From: Pachypanchax playfairii
Lineage: Eukaryota; Chordata; Actinopteri; Cyprinodontiformes; Aplocheilidae
DNA: 64,000 nt
Assembly: GCA_006937955.1 (NCBI GenBank)
Contig: SSNP01000109.1
Span: 889,073 to 953,072, forward strand
Direction of reading: 5' to 3'
Both the position numbers and the translations under genes were made by a program. Of this stretch, positions 36,110-49,189 are shown piece after piece (position 1 is the first letter of the stretch; the number at the start of each line of letters is the position of its first letter). Below the pieces are notes generated by a model. The model was given only the letters and a program-made list of their open reading frames with translations, did not search any database and was not told where the DNA came from.

Positions 36110-39100
36110 TTGTGATGTAAAAGCAAAAGTCTCAATGGTGCATAAAAGTGTATATATTAATGTGTTCATGTTCATAACATTTAGCTATGAGAGGTTATAA
36201 ATGGAGGCTAGAAGCAGACATTGACCAATAAGGGTGTTGCTTTGGCGAAGAGTCCAGAAAAGGTCATCTTGCTGTCAGTTTAGTCCCAGGTGGAAATTTT
36301 TTATATAAAGTCATGGTTGCACTTTTGCATCTCACATTTTAAAAGGAATATTTTTCATTTAAAATCTGAAAATAAGACAATCAAAAGAGAAAAGCTTGAG
36401 AGCCTGGAGAATTATTGCTTTAAAGTACTTCAGAAGATTAGAAGAAAGTCTGGCTCTTTGGATGCATAATATAAAGAAATATGGAGCAAGACTTTTGCAC
36501 AGCTTTAAGGACAAACTTAACAACCACACGTGTTTAGTGAGTGAGAACACGATGTTGAATTACAGAACGTGACTTCCTTGTGCTCATTTCAGTGACAACT
36601 GAACATTACAGTTGCCAAATTTGCTGGAACAAAAATTGAGCCCAATAACTGCTACATCCATTTCAGTGATCGTAAAACGCTGCAGCGTCTTCAGCCAACC
36701 AGCCAAGCCTGGGAACAGTTTCATAAGAAATTCAGCCAGATCCCACACAAGGGCCTCTGCTGAAGATGAGGAAGGGGTTTTTAATGATCAGCATATTTTA
36801 TAAATCAGTTGTTCTGAGAATCAACTAAAAACTAAGTTCAAGTATAATTCTAGACATATTTTTATAAATGAGGCCTCAGAACTCTGGCCCCTGCACCTGT
36901 TCAGACCTGTGAAAGGAAGATCCTCATTGCTTAACAAAGTTACCCCTGAGCCCTGCTCTTCTTGGCTGCATGTGCATATCTTAGATCCAGTTGGTGGATT
37001 CTTCAGTCTCAGTCCATCTGGCTCTATTGTTGATGGCAGACAGTCTGGTTGATGAGTGCAGCCTGGGTGTAGAGACAGAAATGGGTCCCTGAGCTTGCAG
37101 GAGCTCCCTTAGGCCGGGGCTTGGCAGGGCTTTTCAGAGCTCCACTATCGCAAACCCTCTGAAATGGAGCTGCGAGGTCTCGGCGGCTGCCTAATGGCCA
37201 TGTGCTGCTGCTCTTCAAAGTTTGGCAGTTGACAGTTTCTGATCCTTTTTAAGCAAGAGGTACAGATAAAAGCTCTGGCAGGCAACAAGGTGAAGTCGAC
37301 TCTGAGGTGTCCTTAGGGATCTAGAAACTAAGAGAATTTAGGAAGAAAGGTGTTTTTTTTTTAGTTTGCTGTGTTTTATTGATTGTTTTAAGGTGAGCTT
37401 TGTAAAAGCTACCGGGGCTTTCCACAGATGCTGGAGATGGCTATTGCCATTCTGTAAATTTAGCACTTTGGAAGCTTTGCTTGCCTAAAATTTCCTAGCA
37501 GCTTGCTGACGACAGAGAATAAACCCACAGAAAACTGACAGGACAAGAAAAGTGCAGCATAATGTTACAGGGGCAATTATTTTCTCTCGACGGGATATTT
37601 ACAAGGCGCACCGTGTCATCAAAATGTAGATTAAGAGAATGAAACCTTGTCTCATCGCGCATCAAATGCATATTCAGGCTAACTTCCGTTTGAGAAGCCA
37701 AGCAACCCCGGACTGAACCACACGATGTCATCATGTCAACTTCAAAGTGCAAAAAAAGAAGCACAAAAAAAATGACAAAAAAAACCCCAACAACCTCATT
37801 TTAACCCAGGAATGCAACATTAGAGCGCCTCATCCGGTAAATGATGAAGAATATCGGGTCTGAGTTTGTTTCTCTTGTGTCGGTTTCAGTTACTTCTCAC
37901 TGTGTGGTTACTAAATGAAGGCGGTGTGCTGAAAACAAAGGCTGCTGCTTTGCTGTTTTTTTTTCTTCCTCCCATTGCCAAGGTTTTATTTACCTCTCCC
38001 AGCGTTGCTGTCCGGGAACACGTCAGACAAGCTCTACAGAAAGAGGAAGAGGGAAAAAACTGCTTTTTTTTTAGGCCAGCAATCATAGTAATCAATAAGA
38101 TGTTACACAAAAAACAAAACAAAAAATAAATAGAAAAAAGAAGAAGAAAAGCAGAGTTTTGCTAAGCTTTAGAAAATGAAACATGTCTTTGTTTAAAACA
38201 AGCCCCTGCACTTGTTCTGTTTAATAGCATGATTTTTCAATAATTTTTTTTCGTCTCTGAATGGCCAACAGATGCTGTTTACGTCCACAGATAACTGTGT
38301 CATCATCACAAAGGACAGCCATTGCTCGAGTCCCATATTGTGTTTATCTGTTTGGGGCGAATTCGGCGTCTATTGTTTTAAACATGGCCGTGCAATTAGT
38401 CACAGCTTCCACCAAACTGTGTCGCGTATCCGCACGACCGGCACGGCACACAGCAGGTGTTTGCTTTAGAACAACAAGCATTTCTCATCAAGTGGCAGCA
38501 GCAATCACTGTGCGGTGCTTGTTGCTGCACTTAGAAATATGAAAGAAAAAAAAAAAGCATTATGTGAATGCTGCTGTACCAAAATTGAACCCTTTATTCT
38601 TTGCGTATATGCAGAGGCAGGATTTTTGAGTTCTGTGCGGAGCTGCCAGTGACTGTGATTTACCGTTTGCAAGAAATCAAAACTTATGTTTGTATTGTCG
38701 CGCTCGTGTGAAAGTTACACCAATTTCATCTTACTACTAAAAGACGTGTTCGTCTCTATACGAGTCCGGTAAAAGCAAGTACTTTGCATGCAATGAAATG
38801 TAGAGTAAAAATGGGTAGAGGGAGCTTTTTGAGCGCTTTGTTGGATCATCGGGACAAAAAGAAAAAAAAATCCAGTCCATTTAATTTTTCATTGGACACA
38901 TTGGACACGTTTTCCCTCATGAATCATCAACTCATCTGGACTCTTAAAAGAAGAAATGACTAAACTTAAGCAGTATTTGAAAATGACCTCCGAATATCTG
39001 AAGGTTTACTATAAAAGAAAACAAGGCAGAGTAGTTGTTCAAATGCTTTAACAGCCTTTGATGCAAGAAAAGCCATTTGATGCCTTAAATCTTTGACATT

Positions 39101-39680
39101 TATTGTGGGTAACTGCTTGTTCTTTGCAGAGTGCTTTGTCACGTGTCTTCACAGCAGTGAGCTCATATGAAGTACACTCACATTGTACCAGGCTGGAAAG
39201 GGATAAGCACAGAAATGTAACATATCATTTAAAAACAACTTTGAATGTTGTAAAGAAACACTGGAGCCACATATGGCATGGCATTAACTCTGTTTTACAC
39301 CAGAAATTGATAAGATTGGGTTTTAGATTTAGATCACAGATGCAGAACATTTAAATTGCTGCAGTTGGATAAAAACAAAACAAATCCTAGAATTAACAGA
39401 CCTTGTGTGTGTGTGTGTTTTTTTTTAAACACCTTTACTTTTAATTCCACTCATTTCTGACAAACACATAGAACTAAGAAGTGACTCTTGTCCTGGAGCA
39501 TTATGTTGAACAAGGTTATGTTATTCTGAAAAGTTTTTCTAAGCTTTGTTACCTGGAACAGTTTTTTTCATGAAAGGGTGAATAACTGTTTATTTGTTAT
39601 GAGTAAAAGTGGAGCCTTTGTCAGGTAAGTTTACTTTGTAGGTATGTGAAATGATTTGTAATTGTTGTTTGTATAATTGT
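36110..39680. other. Intronic DNA, mostly unrecognised
   Basis: Complex low-repeat blocks at about 37010-37260 and 38260-38550 stand out from AT-rich surroundings. No exon, RNA gene or clear repeat found. Chance ORFs have no domain similarity. Confidence 0.4.
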
Positions 39681-39738
39681 AGTGAAGCGCTTTGTGTCCT
39701 TTGACTTGAAAGGCGCTGTACAAGTACAAGCCATTTAC
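39681..39738 (-). repeat. Fragment of a fish dispersed repeat (related to 52090-52245)
   Basis: On the minus strand it reads AAATGGCTTGTACTTGTACA then GCGCCTTTCAAGTC and CAAAGCGCTTCAC, the same pattern as the TGGTAAATGG...CTTGTATAGAGC start at 52090. Confidence 0.5.
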
Positions 39739-39739
39739 A

Positions 39740-41785
39740 GTAGTGTAACAATTACTGATGGAATAAATCCTCTACTGCATTCAGTAAGTACTTTGAAGTT
39801 CAGAAGGAAGCCATTAAATCGAGATGTATTGGATCCACTTTGGAGTAATACTTTAATTCTGCCTGGCTTGGCAAGCTAACGGCTAACAGCTAAAAGTTGG
39901 ATTGCTGGCGTCTTAAAATAGCTCTAATCTGTAAAATGCAAATGACTTTTATAAACATTCACATCACAATGAATTTCACATTTCATGGCTAATCCGGCAG
40001 ATTTACTGTGAAATTCCTGCTGAAATGCCCCCAAGGCTAAAGTTAGCTTTCATTTCTGCACTTTGCCATTAGCAACATGTAAGTATTGTGATTATTAAGG
40101 TAGAGTTGATCTAAGAAGGGTCCAAATGGTAAAAATTTGGACAATTTTAACCAAATGCTGACTCGAAAGCAGGACTAGGAAGCTAACTTTGGCTTTGTCT
40201 GCTGCTCCAGTTTGTGCTTAGATTGTATCATCCAGATGTGTTGGTATTGTATTATATCAGCAGATGTTGTACAGAATTTGTTAACATATGCAACACACAT
40301 GTTGTTATTATTATTATTATTGTTAATAATTTTATTAGATGTTTGACAAAATCACTAGACTGTCTGCAGATATGTGAGGTAATGTGAATGCTTTCGGCTG
40401 AGACACTTGGATAAAATACTACCTGGGCATCATCTGACACTGCAGACCACAACTAGCAATCAATAACTTCCTGCTTTTAATGATCGAGTTCCAAAAGATC
40501 ACAATAAGATACAAACTGGCATAATGTTCCAGTGCAGCTTGTTTAATTTAATTTAGTTTAACACTAATCTCAATTACAGATCAGAAACTTTATAAAGTCA
40601 TGCCTCCTGTGGTACTTTGGGTGTACCTGCTCGGATTTGGAAACGTTCTAGTTCTTCTACTGTAATAAGACAGACAGTATTACTTGTGTGGCTTTTACAC
40701 AAAGCCTTTGTTCAGGACTGAAATAATGTTTTATATCTCCCAGAACCAAAGGAAAACAAAACAGCCAAACAAAAGATTTTTTTGAAAGCAGTGTGTTTTC
40801 AGGTATGTGGCTAGAAAATTGTTTCAGTGTTGATGGTGACTTTACAGGAAACTTGTTTATTTGAAAGTTTGTATTATAATTTTTTAAGAGTCCTTGAACA
40901 TTAGACCATATTGATATTTTGGTTGAAAAAAAAAATATTTTCTTTTAACAGTAATAATAACTATTCAGTTAGCTGTGACATATTTTATATGTTCTTTAAA
41001 AATTTTAAAAAAATATTTAATTGTTCAAACTATCCCAAATGTTCCTCTGGTAAATGTTCCTCTGTAGTGGAGAATAAGATAAACTACCTTCTATTGTTGT
41101 CATAATATCACAGTTTGATTCTGCATGGACAGGATTTTATATTCTTTTATGTAGAAAGTATAAGCTCATACAGTCCTGTATATATGTATTATTTGGTTTT
41201 AAATACACATACCAGAATTGTTTTTTTATTTTTTAAAAGAAGTTTTAAAAGTACCAGAGCATCTACTTTCTAAAACTTTCTTTCTAAAATTCTAACATTT
41301 ATCTAATTTTATCTGTGAAGCTTAACCAGAACCTCCTTTTAGTAACTGTTTAGTAACATTGTGATGTATAAACTGTTTTAAGAAGTTAAAGAGAGCAGCA
41401 GTAATGTTAAAGCTGCTGCCAGTGGCTCATTAGCATCACCATGGTAACCACACACCTGTTTCATCACACTGTTACATACAATGATTCTCTGATGAAAAAC
41501 TGAGTTACAACAATATCTAATTTCACTTTGGGGATGTTTGAAAGATCACTGTGTTTTCTACCTTGTTTTGCTAAAACCCTCTTGTTGGGTTATTGGGGAA
41601 AATTACTTTGTGTTTTACTTTGTGTTTTTTTTGCCCCCCCACCAAATGGTCGCAGTAACAAATGAAAAATCACGATAGAAACTGAATAATACTTATTGAA
41701 TATTAAAAACGTGTGGTTCAGTGCTGATGTAGTTTTTAGTTGCACAATAATAATTTAGATGTGTAGAATTTTGTAGGTATATGTA
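39740..41785. other. AT-rich intronic DNA, nothing recognised
   Basis: Includes a short TTA trinucleotide run near 40304-40321. Otherwise no supported feature. Confidence 0.5.
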
Positions 41786-41789
41786 AGGA

Positions 41790-42905
41790 ATGCATTGCTG
41801 GCCAAGGTCAGAGCTACAGTAGCTGTCATGATGATGAGTGCCTTACTGAGACGGAGCTTCTGCCTACCAAACCGAGGGGGGGTGCTGACAGTTAATCACA
41901 AGCACATTACACCTCTGGGATGGGCGGAGCTGCAACCTCCTGCCTTCGGCTTCAGCTTGCCCATCCTTACGATGACTCTGTGGCCCATCAGTGTCTGCCT
42001 CTGATTTATTTCTCTGGCACAAGACATTGGCCTTGTCTTGGGCCGAGCCTGGAACCTGTCCATCCATCGGCTTTTAAAGTCCTCCCGAAGCAGGAGTCAC
42101 GGCCTCATTGCTTAAAAACACAATCTTGCTGTTTATGTCTCTCTTTTGGTGAATACGACTAAACAGATGCTGAAAAGTTTTGGTAGGCAGAGCAAAAAAG
42201 ATGCTTTATCACCGTTAAAGCACTTTGCATGTGTTAACACCCTTAAATTCCCACCAGGATTAAAGCTGACTGAGTTTATTGAGACTTAAATGTCTTTGAA
42301 AGCAGGCTGTGATGGGAAAAGTTTGCTTATGTTCTAGAGAACGTTCTCTGAATCCAGCAGGGTAATTACTAAAAAGCATGCTGGAGGCCATGAAGTCGCA
42401 TCTGTTGAAATGACTGTGACAAGATCTTTAAGATCAGGTGTGAGATACAAGTGTGTCTAAACAAACGAGCAGACAGTATATGAGGTATTTTAGCTCAACT
42501 GGCCTGTCATGCTGATTTATTACTGTTGTCTAAAGTATATTGGGATCTATAGTGTGACTCGACTTATTTAATTAAATCAGAAGAATGCTGAATTTGGACA
42601 AGACTAAAGCAAGAATAAATATATTTTGTGACATTATATAGTTATGCAGCATATCATTTTTCATTTTATTATGAAAGTTTGTGTTCTTAATCAGCATTTC
42701 TTTTCTTTCTCTCTCTTGACAAGCTCAGTAACGTTACATCAGATGAGAGGACCAGAGTCTGTGGGTTGTAATTAAGAGGCTGCACCCTTTGTCCCAGGAA
42801 GCCTCAGATTTTACCACAAGGGCACGTCAGCAGGCCCACGCTCTAATGAGATCCATCGTTGATAACAAGGAGCAAATGAAAATCTAATAAAAAATTAGCC
42901 CCCTA
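41790..42905. promoter_or_regulatory. Two candidate conserved intronic blocks
   Basis: The 41790-42120 part (GGGATGGGCGGAGCTGCAAC) and 42715-42905 part (GGGCACGTCAGCAGGCCCAC, CTAATGAGATCC, AAAATTAGCCCCC) are complex and repeat-free compared with flanking DNA. Role inferred from texture only. Confidence 0.2.
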
Positions 42906-42931
42906 TTAGATCTTTTTTTAATTCTGAGTGC

Positions 42932-42975
42932 TACATACATACACGCACGCACGCATGCACACGCACACACAAACA
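42932..42975. repeat. Imperfect (ACGC/ACAC)n microsatellite
   Basis: Alternating ACAT, ACGC and ACAC units. Confidence 0.7.
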
Positions 42976-44145
42976 CTTTGTTGATTTGCAAATCTGGGGT
43001 ATAGTATCTTGACCAATTCAGAATGTTAGCTGAGAAAATTGAGGATTGAATTAGCAACATCTGGATTTGAAAGCTGACCGTTCTGCTGAAGTACCAGTTG
43101 AAGACCCCTGAAGACCATGCTACAGTTTGGATTGACCTTGCAGAGCCTTGGCAAAGTTTTCAGACATGTAATAAATATGTGATGGGCTTCCCGTTCCATG
43201 TGGTAGAGAATTATAGTTCACAAGTATTTTGGGTTGAGCATAGTGGCAAATAGTCTATGATGTGCGGTCATTGCGCCCTGACGTACCTTGGAACCAGGAC
43301 TAGCTTCACATCTAGGCTGTGATTCCATCTTGTTGTACTGTCTTGCTAGCATAGTGTGATACTTTAACATATAGATGCATCCCTTCCAGGTAGCATAGTG
43401 CCATGACAAGGTCCGTGGCGCAGTCATGTGTGTATGAGGCAGGACCTTAGTGGGAACTTGTTGCTGAGGTACAGAGAGTATTGCGGTCACAGGAGAATGT
43501 CTCCAAGACATAGAAAATAATAGGAAAAAATCTACTTGGTGACCATTCGAAGTGCAGCAACATCATGTTTGTTTTTACACTGAGGAAGGTTTTCTAAATG
43601 TGTTACAATCCAGCTTTGTTCTAGTAGGTTGTTTGGTTGAGAAGAGTGAAGAGGGGGTCATCATCCTGTGTTGGGGGCTACAGCCATCCCACATGAAAAA
43701 AAAATCCATTAATTTAACAGATTTTCTGCTTAGCAGGAATTTAAAATTCAGCTTTAGCTTTAATAAAGGGAATGGAGGAAAATAATTAATCGAGCCCTTT
43801 TACTTTGTTCTGTATCATCCTCCTCTTGGGGTGTTGAGAGGCAACACAAAGAGTTGGTAGGTCAATGTTAAGGCCAGGATAATGTTTTAAACATTGCAGC
43901 GGGGAAGGTCAGATGGATCTGTATGCACCGAATGAAACTCATACTAATTCGCAGAGTTCAGTTTAGCATGGAGTTGCACTCTCACTCTGGGTGACAGTGT
44001 CTTTGTCCGGGTAACGTTGCTCAGAGAAACACTAACAGGGATAAAGCCCTCCGGACCTGGTTGCTGCAGTGATACTAAACGAACAGGCTGCACGAAGGAA
44101 TGAGCGAATGCCCCGTAGGCGTTAAATGTAGGACACCGAGGCAGG
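42976..44145. other. Intronic DNA, nothing recognised
   Basis: The 43080-43510 stretch is not AT-rich and not a repeat I know. A minus-strand ORF of 97 codons there shows no domain. Confidence 0.4.

Positions 44146-44148
<3 letters not shown>

Positions 44149-44181
<33 letters not shown>
44149..44181. repeat. (GT)n microsatellite
   Basis: About 16 GT units. Confidence 0.95.
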
Positions 44182-44182
<1 letters not shown>

Positions 44183-44184
44183 AT

Positions 44185-45835
44185 TGTCTCAAGCTGTAAT
44201 GTTCACATTTGAACATATGCTCTGCAGTTAATTTACATCCACATAATTAGATATTATGTAAATGTTGGGAATGGTTTCACAAGCCTTTAAGCATTTATCT
44301 TTTTGAAAGTTTCTCTGTGTTTTGAATTTTCTATTTAGGGAAACAATAAAAACGATATACACTATGTGAGTTAATTTTGTCCATCTGTAATGAGGTTTTG
44401 ACTTTGGGAAAATTCTGTTAATAGTTCTGAGATTTTAATATAAGGTTCCAAAAATCCCAAAAAGGTTACAAAACAAATATCTGTTATCAGATATCTCTTT
44501 GAATGGCCTGAGTTTGGAGAAGCGGAGATTAACTCTGACTGGCAACCATAAAGCATTGTTGCAGACTTAAAACAACCCCAATCTGAATCATTTCACAGCG
44601 GTTCATGTTATTTCAAGAACCTAACTAGTATTTATTTTAAGATGGCAGTAACCATTTTGATCTTGGTTTCACTTGGGATGACCGTTAGCTTCAATTTGAT
44701 CTAAGCATTGAAAGCACTATCTACAACAGGTTAGATATTGATTCTTCATAGCCATTCCACAGAACCTCATTGAAAAAAATCATTCACCACTTTAGCAGAT
44801 AACTAAATTATCATTTTTTTCTGAATATAGCGTTAACTCTATCTGAAGAGTGTGGGTGTTTTTTTACCTGTTCACATATTTCACTTTCCTAATGATGAAA
44901 ATAAACCTTATCTTATGAGTGGTGATCCGCAGCACTTATCAATATCACTGTTATGACAGCTCTTTCAATGATGCTTTTAGGCAAAATCAAGTCTTTCAGA
45001 GCTGTTTAATGCGTTCACTGCAGGTGATGAAGGGCTGATAAAGTGCTGCAGAGTGTTAGGACTGTTAGCTTTATAGATTTCTGTAACACCCTGAGGACGA
45101 AGACGAGGGATTTCCATCGTCTTCCTCCACATGTTGTCTTTTCTCGGCTTCTTAGGATCCACGGGGGGGCGGGCGGGGTGGTGGGGGGTTGTGACCAGTC
45201 CGATACATCACAGCCTCCCAAATGTGACTCTCAATACTTCCATTTCCTGTGTGAAGCAGAGGCATGACCCCCGTGTAAATTAGAAATGTATTTGCAGGTG
45301 ATTGCTGTCCTGCAAAACACAATTATCTCACGCTTGATTTATGACACCAGTCTGCCTCTGCTAAATGTTGTTTCCCGTTGATCTGGATGGTTCCATGACA
45401 TGTTCATTCTGTCGAACAGCAGCGTGGGCCTGCTCTTTGACCGGGCTGCTAACGGTGATGCATTGCTCGTCGGTGGTTCTGTACAGACTGAATGGAGACA
45501 AAAATAATCAGGACCACCAGGTTATTTAGTTTGTCTGTTCACAATAGAGGTTGGAGACTGACCGCACGGCTGATTACATCTCTGACCAACCTGAAGGAAC
45601 CTGAAGGGAAGCTGTTGTTCTCACTGTCATCGTTGTCAGTGAGCACACTAAAAGCTGCTGAATATGTACCAGAGCTGCAGTTCGGAAGCTCCTGGAAAAT
45701 TGGTATAAATGTGAAACTCAGAATGTTTCAGCTGTTTATGTCCTTGTATTAAATCCATGAAACCATTAATCTCTACTCCATCTACATATATAATAACTGG
45801 ACAAAGGAACGTAATGTGGATGTTGAAGCCAAAAC
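44185..45835. other. Intronic DNA with a G-rich tract
   Basis: Runs of G at about 45162-45187 (several runs of three or more) could form a G-quadruplex. No other feature supported. Confidence 0.4.
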
Positions 45836-45839
45836 AAAT

Positions 45840-45985
45840 CAGGGCCCCCCCTAGTGGTTGGTTCCAGTACAGATTTTAAATCCCGCCCCTCCAGATAAAC
45901 GAATAGGAAATTGAACTGGATGATATGCAGATAAGTAGGCAGGACCCCCATCTGTGGTCCCGCCCTCTGAATTGATCCTGTCTCG
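45840..45985 (+). repeat. Probable dispersed fish repeat fragment
   Basis: CCCCCTAGTGGTTGGTTCCA and AAATCCCGCCCCTCCAG resemble, from memory, a short repeat frequent in teleost introns. Ends not resolved. Confidence 0.4.
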
Positions 45986-45989
45986 CTGC

Positions 45990-47808
45990 TGATCATTAAA
46001 AGCTCAGTTTGAGGAGAATCTCAAGAAAAGTGAGTAATTATTCAAGTCATTTCCCTTCTTGCTGAACTAATCTCTTTTAATTAACTCCAATTTCAGAGGT
46101 CAAGATCTGGGCACGCATGCAAAAAATTTTTTCCCCCAGTACTATAAAGGAACACCATCTTTTTTGCCTTGCAGTGGTTGTATTGAACAGCTGGTTGGAA
46201 ACATTTAGTCATGCCTCTCACTGCTCGTGTTTTAAAAAAATTCTGATTTAAAATAAAACCACCACCATGTTCAGAATGCTTTATTCTTACAGTTCGACCA
46301 GCATCACTGTGTCACACAGTGCTGAGGGGTTCGCAGGACTGCAGAGGGTGATTTCACTGATTAGCACACCTTCAGGCATTGATGATGAACTAATCAGAGG
46401 ACCCGCTTTAGCGTTGTGTGCCTTTTGGAATGCCAAGTGCTCCGTAAGATAAACTCCGAGTTAAACAGTTTACTTGCAAAATAGGAAAAAAACATTTCTG
46501 CTTTAATAGTGTTTTAAATCGAAGGTGCCCAATAATGTGCCTGTAATTTCATATTTATTTATCTGAATTTTTAGTGTACGCAGGTATGAATCTTATGCAC
46601 TGTTTGGTAAAATACAGAACAAATAAAAGAAGTATTCATGCTGTGCGAAGGACCCACATCACGCAGTGCCTAGATATTATAGTAGACGATACAAAACAAG
46701 GCAGTTCAGAACACGCATGTCCTCCTTCCTCCCTCTTCATATCTTTTTTCTTCTGCTGCTTTGCTCCAGGGCAAATCTGGCGGTTGATCCTGAACTGCCT
46801 GGAGGACAACTCAAAAGGTCGCCTCTCTTCTTGGGAGGAAGACAACACCACTCGCTGACGTGGCCTTATCTTTCTCAAATGCTAGAAGGCTACTTTGACA
46901 ACAGCACTCGCGTTATTATTTCTCTTTCCCCCCTCCTTGAACATCAGTGTTCAGCTGACTCTCTACGCTTTTCATTTCTGCTCCGCACATGGTGTCCTTT
47001 CCCAAGAGGTTTGGGAAACTCGTCTGCTAGGACTCGACTTGAGACAATAAAAGACCTGTGGAGGAAGCAGTCACGGCTCCGGCTTCATGTGGAAGGACAA
47101 GATAAAGATAAAAGCTGAAACAATAGAGCTGCTATTGGTGTAGATGGAGAGAAAGCAGCTGAAAAAGGTTAAGAGAGCCTCCTGGCACCATACAGCCCTA
47201 ATTCAATACTTTCCTTTCTGTCACCTTTTGGCCAGTTTTTGAATTTTAAATGAGGTTTGATGGGTATAAAAAAACCCAAAAACAAAACACAGAGCTTGTA
47301 AAATGAGGACAAGGGACACGGATGACTAATAGTACTTTAAAGTCCTCTAAACAGGATAGACCACGCAAGGATGAAAAATGAGAAGTTGATGAAGTGACTA
47401 CTGTTCCTTTATTAACATTTTGAGATGAATGACCGAGGAGATGTCATTAGAAGTTGATCTTTGGTCAATGAAAAATACCACGGCTGGGGGTGGAGGGGTG
47501 GGGGGTTGTTTTAAAGAACTGAAAATGTCAATACCCCGCTCTGCTTTGAATATCGTGTGGGAGACTGAAGCTGCTTGATGGATGGCGGTGGCGATAATGA
47601 AAAATGATTTGAATGGGAGAGACTGAGTCTGACAAAGGTGGAGTCGTGCATGATGGAATGAGTGGGGGGGTGAAAATGAGATTAGGTTCTGCACTGCAGG
47701 TGGCGTGTCAGCCTTGGGAGTAGAAGAACCGTTAGTCCTTCAGAGTCCTCATCCAGAGAGCAGCTAGGAGATTTTATTAATGGAGGATGTTTGTATGCAG
47801 CCAACACT
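45990..47808. other. Intronic DNA, nothing recognised
   Basis: Contains ORFs on both strands at 46570-47118, none with recognisable domains. G-rich run near 47486-47506. Confidence 0.4.
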
Positions 47809-47810
47809 TA

Positions 47811-48747
47811 CAGTGGGGCAAAAAAGTATTTAGTCAGCCACCAATTGTGTAAGTTCTCCCACTTAAAAAGATCAGAGTGGCCTGTAATTTTCATCATAGG
47901 TATACCTCAACTATGAGAGACAAAATGAGGAAAAAAAATCCAGAAAATCACATTGTCTGATTTTTAAAGAATTTATTTGCAAATTATGGTGGAAAATAAG
48001 TATTTGGTCAATAACAAAAGTTAATCTCAATACTTTGTTATATAGCCTTTGTTGGCAATGACAGAGGTCAAACGTTTTCTGTAAGTCTTCACAAGGTTTT
48101 CACACACTGTTGCTGGTATTTTGGCCCATTCCTCCATGCAGATCTCCTCTAGAGCAGTGATGTTTTGGGGCTGACGCTGGGCAACACGGACTTTCAACTC
48201 CCTCCAGAGATTTTCTATGGGGTTGAGATCTGGAGACTGGCTAGGCCACTCCAGGACCTTGAAATGCTTCTTACGAAGCCACTCCTTCGTTGCCCGGGCA
48301 GTGTGTTTGGGATCATTGTCATGCTGAAAGACCCAGCCACGTCTCATTTTCAATGCCCTTGCTGATGGAAGGAGGTTTTCACTCAAAATCTTACGATACA
48401 TGGCCCCATTCATTCTTTCCTTTACACGGATCAGTCGTCCTGGTCCCCTTGCAGAAAAACAGCCCCAAAGCATGATGTTTCCACCCCCATGCTTTACAGT
48501 AGGTATGGTGTTCTTTGGATCCAACTCAGCATTCTTTCCCCTCCAAACACGACAAGTTGAGTTTCTACCAAAAAGTTCTATTTTGGTTTCATCTGACCAT
48601 ATGATGTTCTCCCAATCCTCTTCTGGATCATCCAAATGCTCTCTAGCAAACCGCAGACGGGCCTGGACGTGTCCTGGCTTCAGCAGGGGGACATGTCTGG
48701 CACTGCAGGATTTGAGTCCCTGGCGGCGTAGTGTGTTACTGATGGTA
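47811..48747 (-). mobile_element. Second Tc1/mariner copy, one end missing
   Basis: Begins at CAGTGGGGCA right after TA (47809-47810) with a complete left arm (about 47811-48012, outer and inner motifs present). It is collinear with the element at 1-841; by eye I count four base differences over that overlap. At 48747/48748 the match stops abruptly inside the transposase gene, so the DNA-binding region and the other arm are gone. It cannot transpose by itself. Confidence 0.93.
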
Positions 48748-48818
48748 ACTCTGCGCTGGACATCAGTTTGGAATTCCTTGGTATACAAATGTGTATGTAT
48801 TTGTAATTTCATCAACAT
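48027..48818 (-). pseudogene. Truncated Tc1 transposase, 263-codon ORF with foreign N-terminus
   Basis: Residues 25-263 equal residues 102-340 of the intact copy at 121-1143, apart from three substitutions visible by eye (R to H, N to D, S to R). The first 24 residues (MLMKLQIHTH...) come from flanking intron DNA past the breakpoint. All three catalytic residues of the DD34E triad are kept (WSDET, DNDPKH, PIENLW), but nearly all of the helix-turn-helix DNA-binding part is lost. It is therefore a catalytic-domain-only reading frame that stays open by chance or recency. Whether it is transcribed is unknown; without the DNA-binding region it should not recognise element ends. Confidence 0.88.
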
Positions 48819-48843
48819 TTTTTTTAAAATTTGAATTTGTCAA

Positions 48844-49188
48844 GGACTGTATGGTAGAGCTGTTTGTTGCCTTGCAGCGAGAAAGTCCTGGGTTCAGGAC
48901 CAGGCTGAGACCTTTCTGCATGGAGTTTGCGTGTTCTCCCTGTACATGCGTGGGTTTTCTCCAGGGACTCCAGTTTCCTCCCACAGACCAAAAACATACT
49001 TGAGGTTAATTGGTAACTCTGAACCCTCCATAGGTATGAGTGTGAGTGGTTGTTTGTCTCTATGTGATCCTGTGGTGGACTGGTGACCTGTCCAGGTGTA
49101 ACCCCGCCTCTCACCCAATGACAGCTGGAAATAAACACCAGCTCCCCGCGAGCCTGAACAGGAAGGAGTGGGTAAAGTTAATGGATAG
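48844..49188 (+). repeat. Widespread teleost dispersed repeat, nearly full copy
   Basis: Carries GTTTGTTGCCTTGCAGCGAG, GTCCTGGGTTCAGGACCAGG, CTTTCTGCATGGAGTTTGCG, TTTCCTCCCACAGACCAAAA and GACCTGTCCAGGTGTAACCC in order, ending in TAATGGATAG. This is one of the commonest dispersed repeats in fish genomes; I do not name its superfamily. A reversed 3' fragment lies at 9203-9303. Confidence 0.8.
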
Positions 49189-49189
49189 T

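Noticed and set aside
43080..43510. Possible LINE or gene fragment (non-AT-rich stretch)
   Set aside because: Neither strand gave a recognisable reverse transcriptase, transposase or exon pattern.
45162..45191. G-quadruplex as a functional element
   Set aside because: G runs are present but there is no supporting context; recorded only as a tract.
46666..47118. 150-codon plus-strand ORF
   Set aside because: No recognisable domain or homologous family; overlapping ORFs in other frames are equally long, so chance is likely.
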